Assembly: GCA_030710605.1 (NCBI GenBank)
Contig: CP092868.1
Span: forward strand, 31,065,363-31,129,362
Source: Cordylochernes scorpioides
Taxonomy: Eukaryota; Arthropoda; Arachnida; Pseudoscorpiones; Chernetidae
Direction of reading: 5' to 3'
Length of the DNA stretch: 64,000 bases
Within the stretch, counting starts at the first letter, position 1. Each line of letters opens with the position of its first letter. Shown here one piece after another: positions 33,527 through 44,614 of the stretch. Position numbers and translations under genes: made by a program. A model generated the notes under the pieces. It had not been told where the DNA came from. It made no database searches and saw only the letters and a list, made by a program, of their open reading frames with translations.

Positions 33527-33903
33527 TCATTTCTGGAAGAGACCAAAGGTAGACACGACGCGTCCTTCACAAATGATTTGCTTAATGACCAGTTGAAGGA
33601 CGTCATTGTCCAAAACCTCGCAGCCTTCTAAATAAAGAAACTCATCGCATCTACCTTTGGTCTCTTCCAACACAGAAGTGGTTTGCCAGTAATGCCTTCT
33701 TCTGTCTATGCCATTGGCCAAATAATGCCTTCCACCTTTTGAGGTGATTTCTCTGCCCCAAGGACAAAAGAATGTCCTTCTTTATTACAAAAATGAAGTC
33801 GAAAGCTTATCATTGCGTTTATTAAGTCCCTTTTTGTGTTAGCCATCTCATTAGGATGTTGCCAGTCTTCTACCAGAGTTGAACTCACACTGGGAAGGTA
33901 CAA
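33527..33903 (-). pseudogene. Broken coding-like segment, unrecognised
   Basis: Two overlapping frames, the first with RDLINAMISFRLHFCNKEGH and SFVLGAEKSPQK, the second with GRCDEFLYLEGCEVLDNDV and LQLVIKQIICEGR, look like one protein separated by a frameshift near 33715. The copy-1 counterpart (16141-16510) has more damage. No family identified. Confidence 0.35.
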
Positions 33904-34199
33904 ATAGGAGTTTTCTATTCATTGGGATTGAGACCAAATGGCATTTCTCAAAACTCTATAAGACTTTTTAATTATGATGTTATAACCATGTTATGTGGGC
34001 TGTAATAACTATGGTGTTGGTGATGTTATAATCAAGTTACTGTTATAACCATAGTTGAAATAGTTAGTACTTAAAAAATTTAGGACTTTAGAAATATGAT
34101 GTTATAACCAAGTTGCTGTTATATCCATGTTTAAAACAATTTGGACTCTAATGTCTTGGGCTATTAAATGCTAATGTAAGGGGAAAATACATTAAGCAT

Positions 34200-34436
34200 A
34201 GTAATTGTCAAGATTCCATTAGATCCCTTGTGGATCTCATGGAATAAAGTCCGCCCTAGATTGACGAGGGCCATTAGCCCGAAACCATGGTCTCTAGGTG
34301 GACGCTTTTCAGTTTGCCAAAGCTGGTGTTGTGGCTTTGTCACCGACCCGAGGCCGCTAGTTTGCAGCAACAGTCAATAGATGGCGTCTGGTTTTGACGT
34401 TTATTTTTGACGGGAGAGGCGCCCTTTGTCTCTTTA
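34200..34436. other. Insertion replacing the left arm of an F element
   Basis: Copy 2 only. The minus strand holds an open stretch PPRDHGFGLMALVNLGRTL; otherwise unidentified. It ends with TTTAGGCAACAGGATTG, where the F element resumes. Confidence 0.4.
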
Positions 34437-34810
34437 GGCAACAGGATTGTTACCATCATCAGACAAAGGAATAAATGAGAAAAAATATCACAGCAAGTTC
34501 TTAAATAGTACTGTTATCAAGTGTGTAAACAAGATAACAGATAAGAAAAAAGTTTTTTAAGGCAACCTGAAATATTCTTCTTAGAATTAAAAGTGGATTT
34601 AAAAATATATATATAATTAAAGGCATATCTGTAAATATCATTTATATATGTTTACACACTTGATAACAGTACTATTTAAGAACTTGCTTTAATCATTTAT
34701 TCCTTTGTCTGATGATGGTAACAATGCTGTTGCCGAAACGTCACACACTATTAAATTATTTGGATTAGGTATTATTTTCTTGTATCTATAATCCAAATTG
34801 TGCTTTATCA
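34437..34810. mobile_element. Family F element, left end lost
   Basis: Orthologous to 16836-17270 without its left terminus. The plus-strand hammerhead-like core at 34709-34742 is intact (CTGATGA to GAAACGTC). Confidence 0.6.
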
Positions 34811-34864
34811 CGAGATTTAAAATATTGTATTTTAATAATCTTACGATTTGTAAAAGGCCTCAAA

Positions 34865-35450
34865 ATGAGGGCTCCTTTACCTTTGCAGATCCTATATTGT
34901 TTGGGAGTTAAAAAAAAGGGATTCAGAGAGGTGACTATAACTAACCTTGGACTGATAAGGATCTCTGTAAATGGGAGAAGCCAACCTCTGGATATCCTTG
35001 TGGCTGGCACTAGACGGAATGAAGGAATAGGATCCTTGGACATGGGGATCCTGTCTCCATCTGCTCCTGGAATCACAAGTGTTGGGATTAGCAGAGCAAC
35101 TGTCTTATGATGATCTAATCTTGTCTTTATATTATACAGTAGAACAACCTCCATGAGAGGACACTCATGCTAGAGAACACCTCTCTCTAAAGGACATTTT
35201 GGCTCTGCAATTAGGTGTTGTCCTTTACAGGGAGGTAGTTCTACTGTATCTTATTACAACCATCATTCGTGATTCCTTGTTACTAAGAGAAAGATCTAGC
35301 TGGATGAGATATCACTGGTGGATTCCAAAGATGCTAATATCATTTGTCTACAAGAAACCAAGCTTAAACCCAACCACCTTTTTAAGGTAAAGGGCTTCAA
35401 AATACAGAGAAAAGACAGGTCAGATGGAGGAGGGTTCCCAACCCTCACCT
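34865..35450 (+). pseudogene. LINE fragments with endonuclease start (copy 2)
   Basis: An 81-codon open segment with REVTITNLGLIRISVNGRSQ, then a shortened MITE A (35137-35246), then DSKDANIICLQETKLKPN and the RKDRSDGG block. Equivalent to 17310-18090, with GG instead of GGGG. Confidence 0.6.
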
Positions 35451-35728
35451 AGGACCTTTCTTTTGAAGAAATTGCTTTGAGATAAGAAAGAAGATATATT
35501 ATTACACTGATGCACACACACATAACGCAAAATACATACACAATAAACATGAACACAAGATAAAATTTGATGAACAAACAAAATGATAATTATTTTTAAA
35601 TTACAGAAAAATTATTAAAGGATATTTGTTATGAATATTCAAAACTATTATAGACGTGTATGATTCTTTTGAAAATTAAACAATTTCTACTGTCCTTACT
35701 GCAATGGAATAAAGGATATTTGTGTATA

Positions 35729-35863
35729 CACCCATACCTCGCTTTGCGTCGGGGTTACGTTCCAAAAAAAAACACGATGCAAAGTGAAAATCAGTAAAAA
35801 TTAAGCAGCGACGCAACTTCAAAAAAAACGCAAAACGAAACGACGCAAAGCGAGGTATTGGTG
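35729..35863. mobile_element. MITE E, internally deleted
   Basis: Both ends are intact and TA-flanked, but the centre is missing relative to 18348-18616. Confidence 0.7.
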
Positions 35864-36109
35864 TATATTACATTGAGCAAGTATTAAATTCTAATAAAGT
35901 TACTATAAGAGCTAAAAACAAACAGAAAAACAAGAAGACTCTCCAGTACCTGGTATTTCCAAGTGGTAGCCACTCTCCCAAAAAATAACTGAGCCTAACA
36001 TAACTTCAGTGATTGGACAAGAACCAATGTTTTCCATGTGGTATGATCATAGGCACATATAAAGAAAAATAAATAAAGAGTGTTATGTAAACATAAAAGA
36101 AAGAGAAAA

Positions 36110-36305
36110 CACAAGGTAATAAGACCAAATCCAAATAAATAAATAGTGTGTGACGTTAAAACATGCTGTGGTAAAATTTCTCATTCAGTACTTTTGTCTG
36201 AAGATGGTAACAAAGCTGTTACCGAAACATCACACACTATTTATTTATTTGGATTTGGTCTTATTACCTTATGTTTATAATCTATAATCCAAATTGTGCC
36301 TTATC
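36110..36305. mobile_element. Family F element with 15-bp TSD
   Basis: AAAAGAAAGAGAAAA is exact at 36095-36109 and 36306-36320. The element runs from CACAAGGTAATAAGACC to the asymmetric tail CCAAATTGTGCCTTATC. The plus-strand core has CTGAAGA and GAAACATC. Confidence 0.75.
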
Positions 36306-36369
36306 AAAAGAAAGAGAAAAAACACAACTTACAATAAATAAAATATACTTAAGAGACATATGAGAATTG

Positions 36370-36474
36370 GTTCTTCAAATTAAAGCTATTTCGGCCAGTA
36401 AATCTTTTTTTATTGTCTGGACATTTCGACAATAAAAAAGACTTACTGGCCGAAGTAACTTTAATTTAAAGAAC
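36370..36474. repeat. Perfectly paired hairpin, another small palindrome
   Basis: Arms GTTCTTCAAATTAAAG...GGCCAGTAA and complement surround a short loop (TCTGGACATTTCG). It is flanked by ATATGAGAATTGG near 36358 and 36508, likely a long TSD. Confidence 0.6.
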
Positions 36475-36733
36475 TATGAATTCCAGCCAGGCAGCCTTTA
36501 TCTTTATGATATGAGAATTGGTATAACACATTTTAAAACAAATTTTGATCTTGATAAGGCACAATTTGGATTATAGATTATAAAACAAGGTAATAAGACC
36601 AAATCCAAATAAATAACTGTTACCGAAACGTCGCACACTATTTATTTATTTGGATTTGGTCTTATTACCTTGCTTTTTAAAATTTTGATCTATTAATTTT
36701 CAATTTTTAGTTCAATAAAACCATTTTGTTGCT

Positions 36734-37040
36734 GGGGGAAAAAGCAGTGGAAGATTGGTCTAAACCATTGGTTTTTGACCACTATAACCTGGGATTGAAT
36801 CCTACATTGGGCACCATTTTCTAATTTAAAAAAAATGCTCAAATGGCCCCCAATTCTTGCAAAAGTCTAACCCAACCAGCGAGTGCAAGTAACTAAAGGG
36901 TGCTCTCTTGGCAATAATGTAAGTGCAAAAGCCAAACTGCTTTTCACATGTATAGACATGTGGGACACTTACAGTAAAAACAATCACTTACTACTCCCCA
37001 CCATGATTATCATGGCCTGTACCACGTGTACTAAGGATAA
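36734..37040 (+). mobile_element. tRNA-derived SINE, old copy
   Basis: Head GCAGTGGAAGATTGGTCTAA and box-B-like GGATTGAATCC; 3' end CTAAGGATAATTAAT. Confidence 0.65.
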
Positions 37041-37056
37041 TTAATAATAAATTTTA

Positions 37057-37585
37057 AACACAAGGTAATAATCCAAATAAATAAATAGTGTGTGACATTT
37101 CGGTAACAGCATTGTTACCATCTTCAGACAAAAGTACTTTTGTCATTCAGTTCTTTTGTCTGAAGATGGTAACAACACTGTTACTGAAACATCACACACT
37201 ATTTATTAATTTGGATTTGGTCTTATTACTTTTTTTTTTGCTTATCCCTAGTACACATGGGTACAGGTCATGATAATCATGGTGGGTAGAAGGCAACTGC
37301 TTTTACTGTAAGTGCACCACATGTCTACACATGTGAAAAGCAGTTCGACTTTACACTTACAAATGTGCCAGAGCCCCGTTTGGTTACTTGCACTTGCTGG
37401 TGGGGTTGGACTTTTGCAAGAATCGGGGGCCATTGGAGCATTTTTTAAATCAGAAAAAAGTGCCCAATGCGGGAATGGAACCCGGGTCGTAGCGGTCGTA
37501 AACCAACGGTTTAGACCATCCTTCCACCGACCCCCTGTCTTATTACCTTGTGTTTATAATCTATAATCCAAAATTGTGCTTTATC
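37057..37585. mobile_element. Family F element interrupted by a minus-strand SINE
   Basis: The F element (37057-37228 and 37537-37585) is split by a SINE at 37230-37535, whose TSD is GTCTTATTA. Minus-strand SINE: poly-A complement at the left, CTTCCACCGACCCCC at the right. Confidence 0.65.
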
Positions 37586-37636
37586 ACCTTTGTTGCTTAA
37601 CTTGTTCCATAACTATATTCATACACGTGTGCTCAC

Positions 37637-38641
37637 CTGACCACAGAGCAGGGCAGGGGGATACAGGGGTCTGCCAGGAACCTCTGAAGAACAGAAGTAC
37701 AGCACTCAGCCACTTCAGAATTTGTCAGAGTTTCCATGTGCTCCGCCTCCTGTCCTGACAGCCAGGCCACCAGCAGGGTCTCCCGTTCTCTCAGGAAGGA
37801 GAAGATCTTGGAGTACCAGGGACTGGGACCTTCCACACCCCACAGGAGGATCACCTCCCGGACCTCCGGATTGAGGAAAGGCCTTTCATAATAGAGATAG
37901 ATCTTGTCCACTACTCCGAACCCCAAGTTGGAGATGGCCTCTACTTTATCCTCTGGCAGGTTGGGATGGAAGAGATCTTCATGGCAGGATTTAAGGACTC
38001 CCAGTGGAATGGTGACAATCACATGGTTGGTGGAGAAAGTAGCACCGTTGGTACAACTGACTGTGATATGGTCGTTTGTCTTGGTCCAGTCAATATGGCT
38101 GACTTGGTGGTGTGTGCTGATGCACTCTGGGGGGAAGGCACTGCTGAGATAATGGATGATGGCTTCATACGGGGCAGAAAGGCTAACATTACCCCCGGGA
38201 AGGTCCTCAAAACTCCCAAAGTCCACCAGAGAGACCTCTGTCATAGAATGGCAGCCAGTGATACAGGTCTCTTTGGTTATGAGATGCTGGAAGATGAGCT
38301 TCCGCAGGCCATTCTCAGAGTCATCAGTGAGATAATGCTGGATATCCAATGCAAGATGGCGGCCCACACTGTTCCCAGTCTCTGCTGGCGGTTGATCTGC
38401 TCCAGAAGCATGGAGTTCTGCGCAGCGCCGGATAAACCAGAAATATATATATAAGCATGATGCACCTCTTCTAACAGAGCAAGTGGGATGCGGACACCTT
38501 GTTCTGTGGCTGCAATTACAGATTGCCGTTCCCCTGATTGTTCTGGTAGGGTCACCAATCCTGCGGAGACTGCTAGCTCATACAGCGGATTCCCCAACAC
38601 ACCATGGATCCATCGGGCTCCTAGCTCCAATGGAATGTTCT
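37637..38641 (-). pseudogene. PAOX/SMOX-like: PAOX/SMOX-like exon, frameshifted copy
   Basis: Same exon as 20604-21600, with the same acceptor and donor. An 8-base expansion of an AT dinucleotide tract at about 38440-38455 (copy 1 GAAATAAGC, copy 2 GAAATATATATATAAGC) shifts the frame between the ALLEEVHHAY region and the SGLSGAAQNS-side sequence. Other differences are mostly single substitutions. If this is the other allele, it is a null allele for this exon. Confidence 0.8.
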
Positions 38642-38801
38642 CTGGACAGCCCCATAGAACAGATTGGTATATTGACAAGAGAGAGATATTTATAACCCAG
38701 GTTCCTGGAACCCAGAACGCCAACTACTCAAGATATTGACAGTATTGTAGCAAAGTATTTATATTCTATTTTATTTACAGATTATTAATTTTTTATATTT
38801 A

Positions 38802-38962
38802 CAGTTAAACCTGTCTATAGCGCCCCATCTAAATAGCGCCTTCCTCTCTATAGCGCCCAATTTGAAACATTAAAATGTAAACATTTTACATTAAAAGTGA
38901 CCTGTCTATAGCACCCTATTTCGGTGAGTCCCAAGAGGGGGCGCTATAGACATGTTTAACTG
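38802..38962. mobile_element. MITE B
   Basis: Orthologous to 21762-21922. Confidence 0.75.
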
Positions 38963-39266
38963 TATATTATTCATGTTTTGTTACTCTGGAAACTTCCTCA
39001 TTGTTTATCTCATAAATGTTGATTCTGTTTGTGTGCTTGCATTAAATAAATTGCCATGTCATCCTGAAGTTTGTCTTTCCTATGATTTTCTACATGACCA
39101 TATAACTCTCTCTTCTTCTATGTAAGATCTCATCTAGAAAGGATGAAAAAAGAGGTATCGAAGAATGGGATTTGTTTTACAGAAATAGTGTCTCACATAG
39201 ACACAAGGTAATAAGAACAAATTCAATTGGATTTGGTCTTATTACCTTGTGTTTACAATCTACAAT

Positions 39267-39590
39267 ATGGCTGCAGCCTTGCAGAAAATTGACTTAGACC
39301 CAGAGCAGCAGCTTTACACAACCAAGATAGTGGATATTGCTGCTGCTGTGATGGAGATGTATGGAGACATCTGAGGCTCTTCATTGGACATGACAACAAC
39401 AACAATACAGTATACACACCCAAGATAGTGGACATTGCTGCTGCTGTGATGGAGATGCATGGAGACATCTGAGGCTCTTCATTGGACATGACAACAACAA
39501 CAATACAGTATACACACCCAAGATAGTGGACATTGCTGTGATAGAGATACATGGAGACATCTGAGGCTCTTCGTTGGACATGACAACAAC
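39267..39590 (+). repeat. Initiator-like frame plus three AAC-tailed tandem repeats (copy 2)
   Basis: MAAALQKIDLDPEQQLYT is again at the start; the repeats match 22281-22571 with a 9-base shorter last unit (GCTG triplets lost). Confidence 0.55.
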
Positions 39591-39887
39591 AATCTACAAT
39601 CCAAATTGTGCCTTATCTGTCTCACATAGAAAAAAATGAGAGAAGACAAGGCTATTTATTTTGATCAAAAACCACAACTTATTTACATACAAAAGAGAGG
39701 CAATGAGAGAAAGATACTGAGGAACAAAATTTGTAAACGAATTCTGATGATTAAATTTAAAATATCCCCCATCAAAATATAAATTCAAAAATGATGGTAA
39801 CCTAAACACAAGGTAATAAGACTAAATCCAAATAAATAGTATGTGACATTTTAGTAACAGTGTTGTTACTGAAACTTCACACACTAT

Positions 39888-40290
39888 TTATTTAGATTGG
39901 CTCTTATTACCTTGTTGTTGTTGTGTCCAATTAAGAGCTTCAGATGTCCCTGGATGAAAAAGGAGGGGGGGGAGCAGTAACAAACTCACTAAAAAACCTG
40001 GGCTCAGCTGGCCCTGTTGATAGTACCTTGTAAGGACTCCTAATCCAGGGATACAGGATGAGCAGTGTTTGTACTCCATGTTAGGAGCGGCTGCACATGG
40101 CACCTGTTCCTCATGTCAGAGGCGGCCATTTCTTTTGGAGATTAGTCGACCTGCCACTGAGTAGTGTTCCCAGTCTTAATGACTAAGGGAGACGCCTTCT
40201 ACTTCACCCAGTCATGATGGTTGTCAAGCAGACACCATCAAAGGTCACAACTTGATGCCCAAATATGATTGAGTGGAGATAAGAAAGAAG
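39888..40290 (-). repeat. Dispersed LINE-tail module (copy 2)
   Basis: Orthologous to 22832-23230, with an extra GTT unit in the tail complement. Confidence 0.5.
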
Positions 40291-40769
40291 ATGTCCCTGT
40301 GCATCTCTATCACAGCAGTCACATTATTATCTTGTGTTTCTAACATAAAGTTTATAAAGACTCATAAATAAAATATTTGATCTTATAAATAAGTGTTATT
40401 TGCTTAATTCATTACATTACATTCTGGTGAAGATGCTGGGTAGATTAGGAAAGACAAATTGAAGATCGCAGAGCAGACCTTGAAGCTATGGTAATGCTGT
40501 GATCTATATTTTAAGCTACTGACTCCAGGATTCCACCACTTCAGGTTGGGCTCGGTGGAGTGGAGGACCCGCTCATCGCCTGGAGGAGAACACTCGCGCG
40601 CCGAGGATGCCTCCCCTCATCCTCTATTATATAACTTTTTGTACATATTTTAATTTTCCTATTTATTATTATATTATTTTACTACTATAACTCTCTTTGA
40701 GTGTAAATATTGACAAGATGTCAATAAAAGTTATTTTAATTGTCAATTGTCACTATGTCAAAACCAAGA

Positions 40770-40928
40770 CTTCCCTCCAAGACGACAATGTGCCTATAGA
40801 CGATATGACGACTGCTGCTTTTTATGCCACAAGGATGTCAAAATACAAGGGACAAAGTTCCAAGACTCAGAGGGAATCCTTGGAAAAACATGTCAGATCC
40901 ATGTCAGTAGCAACAAAATTGCAAGCAG
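40770..40928 (+). CDS. Exon-like segment (copy 2 of 23723)
   Basis: The frame DDMTTAAFYATRMSKYKG and the donor GCA/GTGAGT are kept. Both copies open with mild changes supports coding origin. Confidence 0.4.
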
Positions 40929-41024
40929 TGAGTCATAGCTCTCATAGGGAATGTAGCGAAACTTTTATCATTTTATAAACATTTTATTCATTTTGATATT
41001 TATATTTAGCTACTCTGTATAATT

Positions 41025-41275
41025 GATAAGGCACAATTTGGATTATAGATTATAAAACAAGGTAATAAGACCAAATCCAAATAAATAATGTGTGACGTTT
41101 CGGTAACAATGCTGTTACCATCTTCAGACAAAAGTATTGAATGAGAAATTTTACCACTGGTACTTTTGTCTGAAGATGGTAACAATGCTGTTACCGAAAC
41201 GTCACACACTATTTATTTATTTGGATTTGGTCTTATTACCTTGGGCTTATAATCTATAATCCAAATTGTGCCTTA
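41025..41275. mobile_element. Family F element at the duplication/inverted-arm junction
   Basis: TACTCTGTATA lies at its left; the plus-strand core 41170-41203 (CTGAAGA, GGTAACA/TGTTACC, GAAACGTC) is intact, and the minus-strand core is also good. Its right tail ends AATTGTGCCTTATC, immediately followed by the right inverted arm. Confidence 0.65.
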
Positions 41276-41429
41276 TCAATCACTGATTTTATTCGCAATT
41301 TTGTTATTTATCAATTTGAAGTTTAAACAACAGGCTAAATTACCCTTTTCTCTCTAACCAGTTCAATTATTATACCAGAACAGCAGGGTACATTCTAGGA
41401 GCAATAGTTCCCCAGGCCTCAAAGGCCCA

Positions 41430-41741
41430 TAAACAGGGTACAGTGGAGTGAACCCAGGAGGAGCTCTGAACCTTAGAAATAGACAGCATCAAACAACACT
41501 AACAAGATTTAGAACAGGCCATTTCAAGCCATTGAAGATAGAAAATAACAACAAAATCTACCTCACTTGCCCAAAATATAGCTTGGCACCTGCAGCTCCA
41601 GAACACATTTTGGTTTGCATTAGATGCACTAAACAGGACCTTTGAGAGAGGCTGCTGCTTATCATAAAACAGCTCGAGGAGCATGAACTAATGGAATTCG
41701 TGTAATCTTTACACAAGGGGATAAGAAACAACAACAACAGC
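41430..41741 (+). mobile_element. LINE 3' fragment (plus strand)
   Basis: It encodes NPGGALNLRNRQHQTTLTRF, then CPKYSLAPAAPEHILVCIRC with one zinc-motif Cys changed to Tyr, ends TAATCTTTACACAAGG and an AAC tail. It lies inside the right arm only. Confidence 0.75.
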
Positions 41742-41744
41742 ATG

Positions 41745-42420
41745 GGGAGCCAGCTTGGAGACTTATGTACTTCAAATATTGATATAAATGCTACCATGTC
41801 TGGGGAAGCCAACGTGACCTATGTTCCAGGGATGACAAAACAGTTGAGAAATATGATAGTAACTCCAAACATCATTATTGGGATTCTTCACATGTGTTAC
41901 TTGTGCATGTAGTTAAGAGCCTACATTTATTGTCTCCTTTATAACTCCGCCTTTGCCAGTCTCAAGCCCGGATGAAAAAGGAGGAAGGGGAGCAGTAAAA
42001 AGCTCACTAAAAAAACCTGGGCTCAGTTGGCCCGGCTGATAGTACCCTGTAAGGGCTCCTAATCCAGAGATACAGGATGAGCAGTGTTTGTACTCCATGT
42101 TAGGAGCGGCTGCACATGGCATCTGTTCCTCATGTCAGAGGTAGCCATTTTTTTTGGAGCTAAGTATGACTGCCACCCAGTCATGATAGTTGTCAACAGA
42201 TACCATCAACAAGCTTTACAACCTTGACACCCTAATATGATTGAGTGGAGATAAGAAAGAAGAAGATATAAATGCTACCATGTCTGGAGAAGCCAACGTG
42301 ACCTATGTTCCAGGGATGAGAACACGGTTGAGAAATATGCTAGTCACCCCAAACATCAATATTGGGATTCTTCACATGTGTTACTTGTGCATGTAGTTAA
42401 GAGCCTACATTTATTGTCTC
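41745..42420. repeat. Right-arm copy of the 6400-7085 module
   Basis: Two direct repeats (about 41775-41940 and 42265-42420) with the VTYVPGM coding word flank the CCTGTAAGGGCTCCTAATCC segment. Confidence 0.55.
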
Positions 42421-42489
42421 CTGTAGACAGTGATTTATGTCACACAACAACATCTACAGAACCATCATGTAGTTAAAAAAAATGAGATC

Positions 42490-42715
42490 ATTTACCTCCT
42501 TTGACATGCGGCCATTGGCTTTCTCAAAGAATTCATTGGTGGCCTTGCTTAGAGCCGGGTTGTTGAGGTATTCCAGGAGGATCTTCTCGGCCACCTCAGG
42601 GGAACAGTCTTTGAGGGCAGTGGACAGGTCTGTCACCTCTGTGACATCCCATGTGATGTGAGAGTTGACACATGTGACAGCAGCATATACTGGGATGACA
42701 TTTCTATATTTCAGA
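42490..42715 (-). CDS. Exon-like segment (right-arm copy of 6133)
   Basis: Same peptide (SPEVAEKILLEYLNNPAL). The donor is GAG/GTAAAT in complement at about 42497. A CATAT insertion upstream near 42683 changes the first codons, so the N-terminal part of the frame is not conserved, favouring the acceptor near VTDLS. Confidence 0.4.
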
Positions 42716-43186
42716 GAGAATCATGTCAATAAAATAATCCTTTATGTTGTGTATGTAAATAGATTTGCATTCTTTAAGGCGTCCATTATGTAAATTTTTA
42801 TGTATATATAAATCGGACATTAATTGTTGTCAGTCAGTCGAAAGAATGAGAGCGAAATAAGAGGCCATGCTCAAGTGCTAGTTGCTGTACTTCTAATATC
42901 GACACAATACTTTATATCAATATTAAAGAAAAATTAATCAGGTCTCCAGGGAAAAGTATCTTTTCAAAAACCTTCTTAATCTCAAGCTCTCAGGCATGAA
43001 CGCCCTTCTACAGGAGTAGACATGGTAGAAGGGTAAACACAAGGTAATGAGACCAAATAAATAGTGTGTGACATTTCAGTAACAACGTTGTTACTATCTT
43101 CAGTCAATCAACTGAAGATGGTAACAATGCTGTTACCGAAACGTTACACACTATTTATTTGGTCTCGTTACCTTGTGTTTATAATC

Positions 43187-43506
43187 TACAAGGAAAATGT
43201 ATCTAAACAAAAAATAAGGAAAAGACATTTTGAATCAAGTTCTTCTGAAAGCACACAATGGGACTTTCTTCTAAGTTCCAGTGACTGTCACCAGCAGATG
43301 CCTCACCACTGGAAGATGTGCAGCTATCTCAAAGGAGAGAATCCAAAGACCGACCAAGTGCTGTTCCCCAAACAGAAGCTTGGGGAGCTGTGCTGTTCTA
43401 TGGATATTCTTGAGGAATAATCTGTTCTTTATCAATAATATTAATATACAAAAATTTGTGTTATTGTGTTAAACTTAACCCTATATAAAATTTTAAAAAA
43501 TATATA
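43187..43506 (+). pseudogene. Retrocopy-like insert with the C-terminus of an unknown protein
   Basis: Absent from the left arm (compare 5640-5650). TATAATC lies at 43180-43186 and 43507-43513. The insert starts inside a frame reading ENVSKQKIRKRHFESSSSES, continues with MPHHWKMCSYLKGENPKT and ends FPKQKLGELCCSMDILEE plus TAA at about 43418, followed by an A/T-rich 3' end (TTTTAAAAAATATATA). A 5'-truncated reverse-transcribed mRNA end fits. The basic, serine-rich tail could be nuclear. No family recognised. Confidence 0.45.
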
Positions 43507-43649
43507 TATAATCCAAATTGTGCCTTATCATGGTAGAAGGGTGTTTCTCCTGTAAAAGGGCATTCGTGCCTGCAAGCTAGAGATAAAAAAGATATTTGAA
43601 AAGATACTTTTCCCTGGAGACCTGATGTTTTTACTCAATAGAATCATAA

Positions 43650-43870
43650 ACACAAGGTAATAAGACCAAATCCAAATAAATAAATAGTGTGTGACGTTTC
43701 GGTAACAGCGTTGTTACCATCTTCAGACAAAAGTACTGAATGAGAAATTTTACCACGGCATTCTCATTCAGTACTTTTGTCTGAAGATGGTAACAATGGT
43801 GTTACCGAAACGTCACACACTATTTATTTGGATTTGGTCTTATTACCTTGTGTTTATAATTTATAATCTG
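43650..43870. mobile_element. Family F element (right arm)
   Basis: The plus-strand core 43781-43814 is intact; the minus-strand core near 43697-43727 is also intact. Ends with ATAATCTGAATTGTGCCTTATC. Confidence 0.65.
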
Positions 43871-44046
43871 AATTGTGCCTTATCAATAAAATCATGTATT
43901 GAGCAATTTTTTTATTAAAAGACTAGCTGAATGACCCAAGCTTTGTCCAAGTTCTTCTTGAGTGAATCTTTGCTCACAATTTTATATTGTTTTAAAAAGT
44001 AATAGGCCCAATAATAATTAATTATTAAAATGTTTTTGACGATTCA

Positions 44047-44400
44047 GTAACAACGCTGTTACCAAAATGTCAAAGGCATTTCAAAAATTTATTTGAATTT
44101 GGTCGTCACTTTATGTTTCTAATCTCATTCAGTACTTTTGTCTGATGATCGTAACAACACTGTTACTGAAATGTCAAAGGCATTTCAATAATTTATTTGA
44201 ATTTGGTCGTCACCTTATGTTTCTAATCTCATTCAGTACTTTTGTCTGATGATCGTAACAACACTGTTACTGAAATGTCAAAGGCATTTCAATAATTTAT
44301 TTGAATTTGGTCGTCACCTTATGTTTCTAAACTTATTCAGTACTTTTGTTTGATGATCATAATAACACTGTTACTGAAATGTCACAATACTATTTATTTA
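44047..44400 (+). repeat. 104-bp tandem units with hammerhead-like cores
   Basis: GTAACAAC at 44047, 44151 and 44255, then a variant at 44359, gives a 104-base period. Each unit has CTGATGA, a short stem GTAACA/TGTTAC, then GAAATGTC. The left arm has only one such unit (about 5030-5110). Confidence 0.75.
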
Positions 44401-44424
44401 TTTGGATTTGGTCTTGTTACCTTG

Positions 44425-44582
44425 ACACTCTTGCTAGAGGACACCTCTCTACATAGGACAGTTTTCATCATCAAAAATAAAAAAATTGTATTATTTAGCA
44501 ACTCTCCAGTAAGAGATACCTCTCCTTAAAGAACATTTTGGCTCTGCAACTAAGTTCTGTCCTTTAGAGAGAGGTTCTACTG
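44425..44582. mobile_element. MITE A, left end eroded
   Basis: Counterpart of 4778-4928; the right end GAGGTTCTACTG is intact. Confidence 0.6.
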
Positions 44583-44614
44583 TACGACTAATTAATAATA
44601 ATAACATCTTTTAA

